A DNA stretch of 64,000 nucleotides from Okapia johnstoni (Eukaryota; Chordata; Mammalia; Artiodactyla; Giraffidae), in assembly GCA_024291935.2 (NCBI GenBank), contig CM044309.1, positions 2,728,001 to 2,792,000 on the forward strand. Reading direction: 5' to 3'. Positions 10,496-21,205 of the stretch are shown piece after piece (within the stretch, counting starts at the first letter, position 1; each line of letters starts with the position of its first letter). The translations under genes and the position numbers were made by a program. The notes beneath the pieces are model-generated. The model had not been told where the DNA came from. It made no database searches and saw only the letters and a program-made list of their open reading frames with translations.

Positions 10496-11562
10496 AGTAT
10501 TCCCTGCCCAATCCACAGTTTCACCTTCTGAGATTTCTGTTACCCACAGTCAGCCATGGTAACATTAAATGGAAAGTTCCAGAATTAAACAGTTTATACG
10601 TTTCAGATTGCATGCCACTGTGAGTGGTGCAATGAAATCTCTTGCCATCTTGCTCCACCCCACCTGGGCTTGAATCATTCCTTTGCCCAGCAAGTCCTAC
10701 CATTGGTCAGTTAATAGCCCTCTTCCTTATCAGACTCACTGTTGCATTATAGCAGTGCCTGTGTTTTCGTAAACTTTAAAAGTGAAAGTGTTAGTCGCTC
10801 AGTCATATCCAGCCCTTTGCGACCCCATGGACTGTAGCCCCCAGGATTTTCTGTCCATGGAATTCTCCAGGCAAGAACACTGGAGTGGGCTGCCATTCCC
10901 TTCTCCAGGGGATCTTCCCAACCTAGGGATCAAACCCAGGTCTCCCACATTGCAGGCAGATTCTTTACTGTTTGAGCCACCAGGGAAACACTGTTTTACT
11001 TAATAAAGACCTCAAAGCTCAAGAGTAGTGATTCTGGCAAATTGGATATGCCAGAGAGAAGCCATAAAGGGCCTCCTGAAAGGAAACGGTGAAAATTCTT
11101 GACTTGATCAGAAAAGAAAAAAAATTGTATGCTGAAGTTGCTAAACTCTAAGGTGAGAATGAATCTTCTATCAGTCCTATTGTGAAGGAGAAAGAATTTT
11201 GTCCTACTTCTGTAGTCACACCTCTAACTGCAAAATTTCAGCCACAGTGCGTAAGTGTTCAATGAAGGTGGGAAAAAACATTAAACCTGTACAATAAGAT
11301 ACTTTGAGTCAGAGAGAGAGACCACATTCACATAACTTTTGTTAGAATGTTGTAACAGTTGTCCTATTTCATTGTAAGTTACTGTTGATAATCTCTCACT
11401 GTGTCTAATTTATAAGTTAGACTTTATCATAGGTACGTATGTATGAGAAATATACAGTATTTAGAGTTGAGTACTATTCATGACTTCAGGCAACCACTGA
11501 GGGTCATGTAATGTATTTACCCCTGCCCATGGGAAAAGGGAAACTTCTGTACTGTTTCATTC
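10496..11562 (+). mobile_element. TcMar-Tigger DNA transposon, internally deleted, interrupted by a SINE
   Basis: Ends are related inverted sequences (ccctgcccaatccacagttt at left, tacccctgcccatgggaaaa at right), flanked by TA. Between them is a reduced transposase reading frame, from about 11010. It gives a remnant resembling the N-terminal DNA-binding part of a pogo/CENP-B-like transposase (core KSSDSGKLDMPERS), stopped after about 25 codons. The DDE catalytic region is absent, so this is a non-autonomous derivative. It is split by an antisense Bov-tA at 10779-10989. Confidence 0.82.
10779..10989 (-). mobile_element. Bov-tA SINE inside Tigger
   Basis: Antisense full-length copy: tail at left (agtgaaagtgttagtcgctc), tRNA-like head at right (gggatcaaacccaggtctcc, gagccaccagggaa). 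It inserted into the Tigger element just upstream of the transposase remnant, so it is younger. Confidence 0.93.
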
Positions 11563-12157
11563 TAACCACAGTGAAAAATGGCCTTGAAATGTCCAGGTCT
11601 TTTAATGTGAAGTGAAAGAATTTGAATTAGTGTGCTGATTTTTCAACAAAGGGATGGGTCTAACTCACGTGGTGTATGTAGATCTTTCAAATTGTAAGGT
11701 TATCTTCAGAGTTTTTCATTTATGACTCAAAATATCCCATTATTACAGGATATAAATAGAATTCACTGACTGTGTTCATCATCGATGTATCCTGAATGAC
11801 AGAAAGGAAGACAAAGTGGCAAAGACGTGGACATGTCTACACAGGACTGACTCTGAAAAGGGCATAGCCTGTGGGGGACCTGGAGAAAGACCCCGCACCC
11901 AGGAAACTGCCCTTCCCTCTGTTCATGCAAATTATTAAAGACTGCCTCTCTATCTTCTTTACCTAATAGTGCTTTCTTCATTTTCATATCCTAAGACTAA
12001 AGTTTAGTACAAATATGAAAATAAATGAAAGAGGCATCATCCAGCCCACAGATTGGGTTGCACAGTAAATAGTGCATGTCTTAATATTGTTTAAATAATT
12101 TATATTTAACCCATAGGCCACATTTTGCTGGACTGACAGGAAAATTCAACTCAGACA
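11563..12157. other. unassigned sequence
   Basis: About 600 bp between Tigger and BovB. No gene or repeat family recognised; the 74-codon minus-strand frame has no motif. Confidence 0.4.
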
Positions 12158-12856
12158 TTCAGTTCATTTCAGTCACTCCGTTGTGTCTGACTCTTGGTGA
12201 CCCCATGGACTGCAGCACACCAGGCCTCCCTGTCCATCACCAACTCCGGGAGTTTACTCAAACTCATGTCCATTGAGTCGGTGATGCCATCCAACCATCT
12301 CATCCTCTGTGGTCCCCTTCTCCTCCCGCCTTCAATCTTTCCCAGCACTAGAGTCTTTTCCAGTGAGTCAGTTCTTCGCATCAGGTGGCCAAAGCATTGG
12401 AGTTTCAGCTTCAGCATCAGTTCTTCCAGTAAATATTCAAGACCAATTTCCTTTAGGATGGACTGGTTGGATCTCTTTGCAGTCCCTTGGACTCTCAAGA
12501 GTCTTCTCCAACACTACAGCTCAAAAGCATCAATTCTTTGGTGCTCAGCTTTTTTTATAGTCCAACTCTCACGTCCATACATGACTCCTGGAAAAACCAT
12601 AGCATTGACTAGATGGACCTTTGTTGGTAAAGTAATGCCTCTGCTTTTGAACATGCTGTCTAAAGATTGGTCATAACTTTTCTTCCAAGGAGCAAGCATC
12701 TTTTAATTTCATGGCTGCAGTCACCATCTGCAGTGATTTTTGGAACCAAAATAATAATAATAATAATAAATAATAAAAGTCTGTCACTGTTTCCATTGTT
12801 TCCCCATCTATTTGCCATGAAGTGATGGGACCGGATGCCATGATCTTAGTTTTAGT
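12158..12856 (-). mobile_element. BovB LINE 3' fragment, antisense
   Basis: BovB 3' terminus at about 12158 (cagttcatttcagtcactcc). The minus-strand frame 12169-12498 keeps the C-terminal BovB peptide ([17 protein letters not shown] core). The 5' truncation is just beyond the ITSWQIDGE motif. A short AAT microsatellite at 12750-12776 has expanded inside the element. Confidence 0.93.
12750..12776. repeat. (AAT)n microsatellite
   Basis: About eight AAT units, slightly interrupted, embedded in the BovB copy at a site that is normally an A-rich run. Confidence 0.9.
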
Positions 12857-13717
12857 AGAGCCTGTTTCCACTCTCTAGGTCCCTGCAAAGATCTAGGAGG
12901 CTTACATCTCTTCTGGGAAAATGGAGAAAGGATCTCTAATGTCAGTGGAACACAATTGTCGTGAATCTTCTTATTTAAGCCCTATTGATCTCTTGTACTT
13001 TAGCTTCTGTCTGCTTTGCATAAACAGAACACAGAAACTATTGCTGAGGCTGGAACTCTGATACTTGAACTCAAATCTCCCTACTGTCACAATACAACCC
13101 TTTCTTAGGGTCCCTCTCATCCACCATTCTCAGGGCACCACTCAAGAGCACCCAGAGTTCCAGGAAACCACAGTCATTATTCCCTTTATTGTTTGGGCAC
13201 GGAAACCTCCTATTATCATTCTGTCCTGAAACAGCAAGCGCAGGCACGACCATTATTTGAACAGTCACAAATATCAGGTGTCAAGCAATAAACGGTCAGA
13301 GCCTCCACTGATTGCTACAAGCAGATGGAGTGACTGGTGATCCATCCCTCTGATTGGTCATCAGCCAACCAGTAAAAGTCACATCTATTCATACTATGTG
13401 ATATCAACTCAAACTCCACAAATCTTAAGACTAACCAATGACATTTCATTATACTCTGCATTATATAGCTTATTAGCAACTGTGGTGCTGACAGCTAAAT
13501 TGTAATGCTAACTTTAGTGACCATATTTGCTACAGATTTAATTACTTATCTCAGGATAATACCACAGGCCTAGACTAAAGCTTTTATTTTTATATGATTC
13601 ATCTAGTAGGAAAAAATTTCATAGTTTGTAATCCATTGGCTAAAGGGTGAAGAGAGAAGGATAAAGCCCAGGTCATTCAACAATCTCATGAGTTATTACA
13701 TTATTATATATTTATTG

Positions 13718-13722
<5 letters not shown>
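12857..13722. other. unassigned, possibly LTR-derived
   Basis: No gene. On the minus strand a CCAAT box near 13356 (ctgatgaccaatcagaggga) and an AATAAA near 13180 (caaacaataaagg) occur at LTR-like spacing, but family, ends and duplications were not found. The 65-codon frame at 13071-13268 has no motif. LTR origin is only a suggestion. Confidence 0.3.
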
Positions 13723-13749
<27 letters not shown>

Positions 13750-13750
13750 T
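13723..13750. repeat. (TA)n microsatellite
   Basis: About 13 perfect TA units. Confidence 0.95.
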
Positions 13751-14933
13751 TAATTATACCCTTCACGTGCAATCTGTCCTTTCTGGATCCAGTATCAATT
13801 CCTTACATATTCTTAAAAATAGTAATATAAGACATCACTCCAGGACTATTCTTTAAGTCATTTCTTTGTGTTACACTACTATATATATTCAGTCACCAGT
13901 TCCAGGATTTCCTATGATGTGTGCATCTTATATTAAGCACATTAAAATCAGTTTTAACTACTTTAGGCCACATGAATGCCATTTAGAGGAATAAAGTGGT
14001 TTCTCGCCCTTCAATGGCTTATGGCTCTGTTGGTTAGCACTTGTATTTAGCATATTAGAAGAACAGCTCGATTCTGATAATTTAAGCAGGTCTTACAGTG
14101 ATTTTGCTTTCAGTGAAACATAGGCCACCATCTTAGTATTGACATTTGCTTTCTGTTTATATGTGGGTGTGTTTTAATTATGCATGAGCAGTTATGAGGC
14201 AGCCTGATTTTAAATGACGAAGGCTCCATTAACAATTGACAAAAATGTGTATCCTATGGAGAAAAAGCACTGAGGTCAAAAATGGCTTTTATTATTCTCT
14301 GAGTGCATTAGGTACTATATTGAAAACCAGAAAAGTTATATTAAGGATTTTAACTTTATTATTTATTTGTAGTAAAAAAGTTTAATGGCCTAAATGAAAA
14401 ATGAGCTATTGTAATTATAAAAGAATTTGTTGTTTATTACGACTATGCTGACTGTTGATGATGAGCTGCCATCATCTTTAAAGAGGGATCTATTCAGATA
14501 AACTTTGATAAATACATCTTACTGAAGGAAAGACAGCACAATTTCTGAAACAAATCAGCTCTACTATATTATAAACCATTAAGAGTTCTTTGACTGGGAA
14601 AATGTATTTAAAACAATGAAAAGAAACATGTAGGAAGAAAAAGTTAGTCTAAATATATAACTGAATACAATGTCACAATATTACACACCAAAGACTGTAG
14701 AAAAACAAAGTAGTGGAACTCTGGAACACTGTTTTGTTATGGGTAAAGACAAGGTTGAAATACAATGATCAAGATAACAATAAATGGATAAATTTATTTC
14801 ATTTCTTAAAGAAGCATAAATTAACTAATAAGTGTGTATGCGGACACATAAAAGTCATTCAGGCTATAAAATAAAAGCTGTGATCTATTAGATCACTTAA
14901 TATACATATGAATATTTATGTATATAATAATAG
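13751..14933. other. unassigned AT-rich sequence
   Basis: About 1.2 kb with no gene or repeat family recognised. Confidence 0.4.
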
Positions 14934-15142
14934 GGCTTCCCTGGGGGCTCAGAACCTAAACAGTTTGTCTATAATGCAGGAGACCTGCATTCGATCCCTG
15001 GGTCAGGAAGATCTCCCGGAGAAGGGAATGGCTACCCACTCCAGTGTTCTAGTCTGGAGAATTCCATGGACGGAGGAGCCTGGAAGGCTACAGTCCATGG
15101 AGTTGGAAAGGGTCAGACACGACTGAGTGACTAACACTTCTT
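14934..15142 (+). mobile_element. Bov-tA SINE
   Basis: Sense copy with a slightly altered head (gggcttccctgggggctcag), B-box-like cattcgatccctgggtcagg, standard body and a gactgagtgactaacacttc tail. Directly followed by a self-complementary tract. Confidence 0.92.
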
Positions 15143-15156
15143 GTGTTAGTCATATA

Positions 15157-15188
<32 letters not shown>

Positions 15189-15208
15189 CACACACACACA
15201 TATATACA
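15128..15208. repeat. hairpin plus self-complementary (TG)n(TA)n(CA)n microsatellite
   Basis: The SINE tail tgactaacac (15128-15137) and gtgttagtca (15143-15152) form a perfect 10-bp stem with a 5-nt loop. Next to it a TG run, a TA run and a CA run (15151-15208) form one long palindrome. Confidence 0.9.
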
Positions 15209-15212
15209 TGTA

Positions 15213-16927
15213 CATGGTTTTATAAAAATATTCAGAGATGTTTTCAAATACTGATATTTGAGATTTAAGTGGTATCTGAGCACTTTTCTGAAACACTTAT
15301 TAATGCTTCATTCAATTTTATGTGAAGATACAGGTCACGGCAAAAATTCGTATCACAAACAAAGGCTAAGGATGATAGGCAACCTAAAATGAGCATCAGA
15401 GTAAAAATTTTCACTAAAATATATAAAGTGAGGCTAATAAAATCTTGCACTGGCTTCAGCAGAAGAAAGAGAGGCCGCTTTAAAAATATGCAATGAAGAT
15501 AAAACGGCTTTGAGCACTTAATAACATTCATTGGAATACATAACATATAAACTAAATACCTAAGAAAATATTATCATAACAAAATAACAGAAGAGGATAT
15601 TAAGATATTTTTCAGTACTTGAAAGAAAAAAGCAATGCTATATCAGTAATGTGTATAATTATTAAATATAATTTGATTTATGATTATTAAAGTTATTATT
15701 CTGTTACAACTTTAATTATAAAGTGTAATAAAATATTTAATAAACTATTTATCATTTTCATAGACCATTTCTCCATGAATTCTTTAGAAGAAAGATTATG
15801 TAGGTCATAAGTCTTTACCAAACTATAATAATTGATAATAAATTGTGAAATGAATAATCAAACATTTACCCTAAAATGGGAATTAAATATACTCTCATTT
15901 CAGGACATGGAAGCAGCCTTTCCAGCTTAAATTCAAAAGGACTGTGTGTCATTTGGATTTAGAGATTTAGAATTTTTTGCAGAATTTCTCTGTGCCCAGA
16001 AGGTTTGGGAAGAGTAGACTAGAAAATCTCTGAACCAGTTGGGAATATGATCATTTATTAATCCAGTGTGGACAACTGACAATTCTTCAGTCCAGTTATA
16101 TCATCAACCCCCTACAGCAACTTTTCACCATGAAGCCTGTGACCATTGGAAGCAGGTCAAGGAAAAGGGGATGAAGGAAATTCCAACTGAAAGATATTTG
16201 CCTTAATGGACTGCATTACATTTCAGTCATAGAGCATGACAAAAAGAAGTCTTGAGATGGAAATCAAATTCAATTATATCTTAAGATAAGAGAAGCAATC
16301 AATCTTGCCCCAAGGAAGAACCCCATACTTATATAGCAAACAGTAGAAAATGATACAGTAGAAATTATTAAACGTATGGGAAGCAGAGTTTAGGAAAAAA
16401 AATTAAAGATAAATAGAAAAGTTTTAATGTTTACTATTAAACAAGTAATAATAGAAAAAGTGCTGAAATGAGTAATTTAGATATTCCTAAATGATAAAAT
16501 TTCTGAGAAATACAGAAAGTTAATAAAATTGAATTTAGAAATTGATTTACATGATGAGAAAATAATATGATGATGAATCATACAATGTGTGATAATTTTA
16601 AAAAGCTATCAATTCAATCCTTGCAAAACTAATCGATAAGATAAAATAAAAATAAATTACATATGAGATGAGAATGAAGAATTCAGCAAATAAAAACAAC
16701 AAAGTGTGAGAAACTGGGCATCTACGATGGCAGAATGGATTATTGCTCACCCCTCTTCAGCACCTCCTTGTTATTGTACATCTATTCATTTTGCCATTTT
16801 GCTCGATACATATTGTGATCAAGAGTATGTATTGCTACACAAGTTTCAATATATTTCTCCATCCCAGTGATGTTTATATTAGCGTATCACTTGCTTTTGA
16901 CAAAATGTTAGCTGAAATATTGCAAAC
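15213..16927. other. unassigned AT-rich sequence
   Basis: About 1.7 kb. The 93-codon minus-strand frame at 15265-15546 is AT-rich and has no recognisable domain. No repeat family identified. Confidence 0.4.
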
Positions 16928-17847
16928 ATAGCTCTATACAGTCAGCAAAAACAAGACTGGGAGTTGACTGTGGCTCAGCTCATGAACTTCTAATTGCCAA
17001 ATTCAGACTTACATTGATAAAAGTAGGGAAAACCACTAGCCCATTCGGGTATGACCTAAACCAAATTCCTTACAATTATACACTGGAAGTGACAAATAGA
17101 TTAAAGGGATTGCATCTGATAGACAGAATGCCTGAGGAACTATGGATGGAGGTTCATGACATTGTACAAGATGCAGTGATCAAGACCTTCCCCAAGAAAA
17201 AGAAATGCAAAAAGGCAAAATGGTTGTCTGAGGAGGCCTTACAAATAGCTGAGAAAAGAAAAGAAGTGAAAGGCAAAGGAGAAAGGAAAGATATACCCAT
17301 TTGAATACACAATTCCAAAGACTAGCAAGTGGAGATAAGAAAGCCTTCATAAGTGATCAATGCAAAGAAATAGAGGAAAATAATTGAATGGGAAAGACTA
17401 CAGATTTCTTCAAGAAAATTAGAGATACCAAGGCAACATTTAATGCAAAAATGGGCACAATAAAGGACAGAAAATTATGGACTTAACAGAAGCAGAAGAT
17501 ATTAAGAAGAGGTTAAAAGAATACACAGAACTGTACAAAAAAGATCTTCTTGACCCAGAAAACCACAATGGTGTGATCACTCAGCTAGAGCCAGACATCC
17601 TAGAATGCGAAGTCAAGTGGGCCTTAAGAAGCATCACTACGAACAAAGGTAGTGGAAGTGATGGAATTCCAGTTGAGCTGTTTCAAATCCTGAAAGATGA
17701 TGCCATGGAAGTGTTGGGACATCACCAACTTAATGGACATGAGTTTGAGGAAGCCACGGGAGTTGGTGATGGACAGGGAGGCCTGGTGTGCTGCAGCCCA
17801 TGGGGTCACCAGGAGTCAGACAGGAGTAAGCAACTGAACTGAACTGA
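16928..17847 (+). mobile_element. BovB LINE, sense, with large internal deletion
   Basis: Starts inside the endonuclease-coding part (ctctatacagtcagcaaaaa). It continues through the endonuclease C-terminal region and linker (frame 17014-17304) and the start of the RT region (frame from 17477, ending near the GSGSDGIPVELFQ motif). At about 17713-17718 it jumps straight to the extreme 3' end (catcaccaacttaatggaca). It ends in gaactgaactgag. About 1.4 kb of RT sequence is missing. The 121-codon frame 17477-17842 crosses the junction. Confidence 0.92.
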
Positions 17848-17929
17848 GACAGTAAATATCTTGCATGACTTTGTTAGATCTCTTGTGCTGATGACTTTTG
17901 CCATAAGAAGAATAGGTTTCAATATCCGC

Positions 17930-17951
17930 CCCCCCCCCAAAAAAAAAAACT
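17930..17951. repeat. poly-C/poly-A tract
   Basis: A C-run directly followed by an A-run, a short low-complexity segment. Confidence 0.9.
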
Positions 17952-17994
17952 GAGGAAGCTTGTGAAGCTGAACCCAACCCACAACCAGAGTTGC

Positions 17995-18115
17995 ATGCAT
18001 GTGTGTTTGTCACTTCAGTCCTGTCCAACTCTTTGCAACCTTTGGCCTGTAGCCAACCAGGCTCCTTAGTCCATGGGATTCTCCAGGTAAGAATACTGGC
18101 ATAGGAGATACATAT
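17995..18115 (-). mobile_element. Bov-tA/BOV-A2 SINE fragment
   Basis: Antisense tail and body (gtccaactctttgcaacctt, gattctccaggtaagaatac) without the tRNA-like head. Confidence 0.75.
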
Positions 18116-18199
18116 GGTCAATAAACATATGAAAACAAGTAATGAGGGAAACACAACCCCTGGGCCTTAATGAGTCCATTTCACAATCAGATGCTTGGA

Positions 18200-18705
18200 A
18201 AAATATGAATTTTGACAAGACATTACTTTGCCAACAAAGGTCCATCTAGTCAAAGCTATGGTTTTTCCAGTGGTCATGTATGGATATGAGAGTTGGATGG
18301 TGAAGAAAGCTGAGTGCCGAAGAAGTGAAGGTTTTGAACTGTGGTGTTGGAGAAGACTCTTGAGAGTCCCTTTGAATGCAAGGAGATGCAACCAGTCCAT
18401 CCTAAAGGAGATCGGTCCTGGGTGTTCATTGGAAGGACTGATGCTGAAGCTGAAACTCCAATACTTTGGCCATCTCATGTGAAGAGTTGACTCATTGGAA
18501 AAGACCCTAATGTTGGGAAGGATTGGGGCAGGAGGAGAAGGGGACGACAGAGGATGAAATGGCTGGATGGCATCACCGACTCGATGGGCATGGGTTTGGG
18601 TAAACTCTGAGAGTTGGTGATGGACAGGGAGGCCTTGTGTGCTGCGATTCATGGGGTCGCAGAGAGTCGGACACGACTGAGCGACTGCACTGAACTGAAC
18701 TGCAT
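18200..18705 (+). mobile_element. BovB LINE 3' fragment, sense
   Basis: Sense BovB beginning at the cattactttgccaacaaagg segment and ending at gaactgaactgcattg. The frame 18228-18482 keeps the C-terminal VVMYGYESW and [12 protein letters not shown] motifs, then stops. Lies directly beside an older LTR. Confidence 0.93.
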
Positions 18706-19028
18706 TGTTTCCAATTAAAAAAAAATATTGATGCCAAAATCCAGCCTCTACACCAGTACCTAATTAAGTTTCAGAGACAGTGTTTTGGTTGAAGTAGAAA
18801 AGAACAGCTATATTGTTTTGCTCATCTAAGGGGAACACAGCAGGTCTCTGCCATCAAAATCTATATGTCCCAACCCAGGAGAATTTGATGAAGAGTTTTA
18901 TAGCAATAGTTCAAGGATGGGATTGCTGACAAGATTAGGTGTGCAAGGCCTGCACACCCTCAATCTCGTCTCAAGTGGTGGTCAAACTTCTAATTTGGTG
19001 AGCTTCTCTGGTCCCTTTAGTTTCATCT

Positions 19029-19665
19029 CAGGTGGTTTCCAGTTTGGTCATAACTTTCCTCCAAGGAGTAAGCGTCTTTTAATTTCATGGCTGCAGTCAC
19101 CATCTGCAGTGATTTAGGAGCCCCCCAAAATAAAGTCAACCACTGTTTCTAGACAGCATATTAAAAAGCAGAGACATTACTTTGTCAACCAAGGTCTGTC
19201 TAGTCAAGGCTATGGTTTTTCCAGTGGTCATGTATGGATGTGAGAGTTGGACGGTGAAGAAAGCTGAGCGCTGAAGAATTGATGCTTTTGAACTGTGGTG
19301 TTGGAGAGGACTCTTGAGAGTCCCTTGGGCTGCAAGGAGATCCAACCAGTCCATCCTAATGGAGATCAGTCCTGGGTGTTCATTGGAACGACTGATGCTG
19401 AAGCTGAAACTCCAATACTTTGGCCACCTGATACGAAGAGCTGACTCATTTGGAAAGACCCTGATGCTGGGAAAAATTGAAGGTGGAAGGAGAAGGGGGC
19501 AACAGATGATGAGATGGTTGGATGGCATCACCAACTCAATGAACATGAGTTTGGGTAAACTCCAGGAGTTGGTGATGGAGAGGAAGGCCTGGGGTGCTGC
19601 AGTTCATGGGGTCGCAAAGAGTCGGACATGACTGAGCGACCAAACTGAACTGAACAGGTGGTTTC
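19029..19665. repeat. 11-bp target-site duplication of the BovB insertion
   Basis: Caggtggtttc occurs at 19029-19039 and again at 19655-19665, precisely flanking the inverted-plus-sense BovB. Confidence 0.88.
19040..19654 (+). mobile_element. BovB LINE 3' fragment with 5' inversion (twin priming)
   Basis: The left 110 bp (19040-19149) is antisense BovB (gtcataactttcctccaagg, atggctgcagtcaccatctg). At 19150 it switches to sense (tagacagcatattaaaaagc) and runs to the 3' end (gaactgaac). The two parts are adjacent in intact BovB, so one segment is inverted with nothing lost. Flanked by an 11-bp duplication. The frame 19314-19631 keeps the C-terminal BovB peptide. Confidence 0.93.
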
Positions 19666-19666
19666 T

Positions 19667-19873
19667 TGGGCTTCCCTGGTGGCTCAGACAGTTAAGAATC
19701 TGCCTCCAATGCAGGAGACCTGGGTTTGATCCCTGGGTTGAGAAGATTCCCTGGAGAAGGGAATGGAAACCCACTCCAGTATTCTTGCCTGGAGAATCCC
19801 ATGGACAGTGGAGATTGGTGGGCTACAGTCCATGGGGTCACAAAGAGTTGAACACAACTAAGCAACTAAACAA
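19667..19873 (+). mobile_element. Bov-tA SINE
   Basis: Sense full-length copy (gggcttccctggtggctcag head, ggtttgatccctgggttgag B box, tail acacaactaagcaacta). Sits almost directly after the BovB duplication, inside the older LTR. Confidence 0.93.
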
Positions 19874-20065
19874 CAGAGGTAGCTTAATGTTCATTCATTC
19901 AGGGGATTTCTTGGCAGCCCTCTCGTGATGAGCAACTGTTTGAATCTGCCCTTTGGACTCAGGAAAGGTCATGGAGGCTGGAGTCTTGCCTGTAAGAAAG
20001 AAGGGACAAAAAGGCTTCTGTGCTCAGGTGCCCCCTAGGGTCCTTCTCAGTTTCTATACCAAACA

Positions 20066-20544
20066 GTGAGGAGAATGCAAGTCAATAAGATCTTTTAGAG
20101 GTGGCTTATGTGGGTTTAGATCCCTAGAACAATTTGGGGAAATGATTTGGATTTTCTCTAAGTTGAGTTCCACTCTATTTCACAGCCCCACTATTCAATT
20201 CCTGTGGATAAATCCAAGAAAATGCTTCCATGTGTGCAGCAGAAATATCACTGTCCCTTTCTCTAATGTTTCCTGACCTTAAGGAATCCTTTTCTCCATC
20301 TGGTCTTTGAGAATATTTGCTTCTTAAAGTCTTAATCCTTTCAAGCCTATGCCAAAAAATACAGGTTGTGTGAAAATAACTGCAGCATTCAGTCCTTTAA
20401 AACAAAGGGAATTTAAATACTTCACCAGTGTGATTAAATCACAGTAAGAAAAATAAAGTGAGAGAGAAAAAGGAAAGTTGATATCTAAATAATTGTTCTC
20501 AGTCTGTAATGATGAGACTATCAGCCTCTGATTATGGAGTCCAC
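20066..20544. other. unassigned sequence
   Basis: About 480 bp between an LTR and a MIR. No gene or repeat family recognised. Confidence 0.4.
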
Positions 20545-20972
20545 ACTGTATGCCAGAAATTTCACAGAGCATTTGCCACGAGTGCTTTAGTTAATCTGCA
20601 CAGTATCTCCATGAAGTTTGGGATATTATTACACTTTTTATGAATTAAGAAACTAAGGCACAGAAAGGCTAAAATGACTGAACCAAATTGACACAGCTTA
20701 GAAACAGCAGTCCAGGAAACCCACCTACGTGATCTGACCTCGAAGCTCCACATCTCAGCGAAAGTCTCAGTCGTGTCCAACTCTTTGCAACCCGTTGACT
20801 ATACAGTCCATGGAATTCTCCAGGCCAGAATGCTGGAGTGGGTAGCCTTTCCCTTCTCCAGGGGATCTTCCCAACCCAGGGATCAAACCCAGGCTTCCCA
20901 CATTGCAGGCGGATTCTTTACCAGCTGAGCCACCAGGGAAGCCCCATGTCTGAACCACTATATTAACTCCTC
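20545..20972 (-). mobile_element. MIR SINE, antisense, split by Bov-tA
   Basis: Left part 20545-20756 has the antisense MIR order (gtatgccagaaatttcacag, gaaactaaggcacagaaagg, cacagcttagaaacagcagt). The right part after the SINE (tctgaaccactatattaact) matches the MIR 5' end. One of the most complete MIRs here. Confidence 0.82.
20757..20944 (-). mobile_element. Bov-tA SINE inside MIR
   Basis: Antisense full-length copy: tail gaaagtctcagtcgtgtcca, body, and head gctgagccaccagggaagcc. It separates the two halves of the MIR. Confidence 0.92.
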
Positions 20973-21205
20973 TCAAACTCTACATGATGCCTCCTTACCA
21001 GCACTGGTGGCCCCAGATAATCACGCAAAACAGGAACTAGCCCCGGGACATGGTTAATTGGATCAGAGTTGGATTGTTTTTCAGTGTGAATTGATGACTT
21101 TTCCTTGGGACTTTGGAATGTGTGACAAGCAGAGAGACCCAGAATGAACAATGTGGAAAAACAAAGAGAAACAGAGAGAGAAGCTGATGACAAAACAGCA
21201 TTCCA

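Larger units (their letters stand above)
18729..20065 (-). mobile_element. probable endogenous retroviral LTR, antisense, split by BovB and Bov-tA
   Basis: Removing the two insertions leaves about 505 bp. Read on the minus strand it begins TGTTTGG (at about 20065) and ends TTTTGGCATCA (at 18729), as LTRs do (TG...CA). The region near 18800 reads caatatagctgttcttttct, resembling a decayed AATAAA and R segment. No clean flanking duplication is visible. Family not assigned. Confidence 0.55.

Noticed and set aside
12857..13722. Firm LTR call for this stretch
   Set aside because: CCAAT and AATAAA boxes are suggestive but I found no ends, duplications or recognised family.
15265..15546. 93-codon minus-strand frame as a small membrane protein
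   Set aside because: Its hydrophobic composition is expected from AT-rich DNA; no start context, domain or neighbour supports it.
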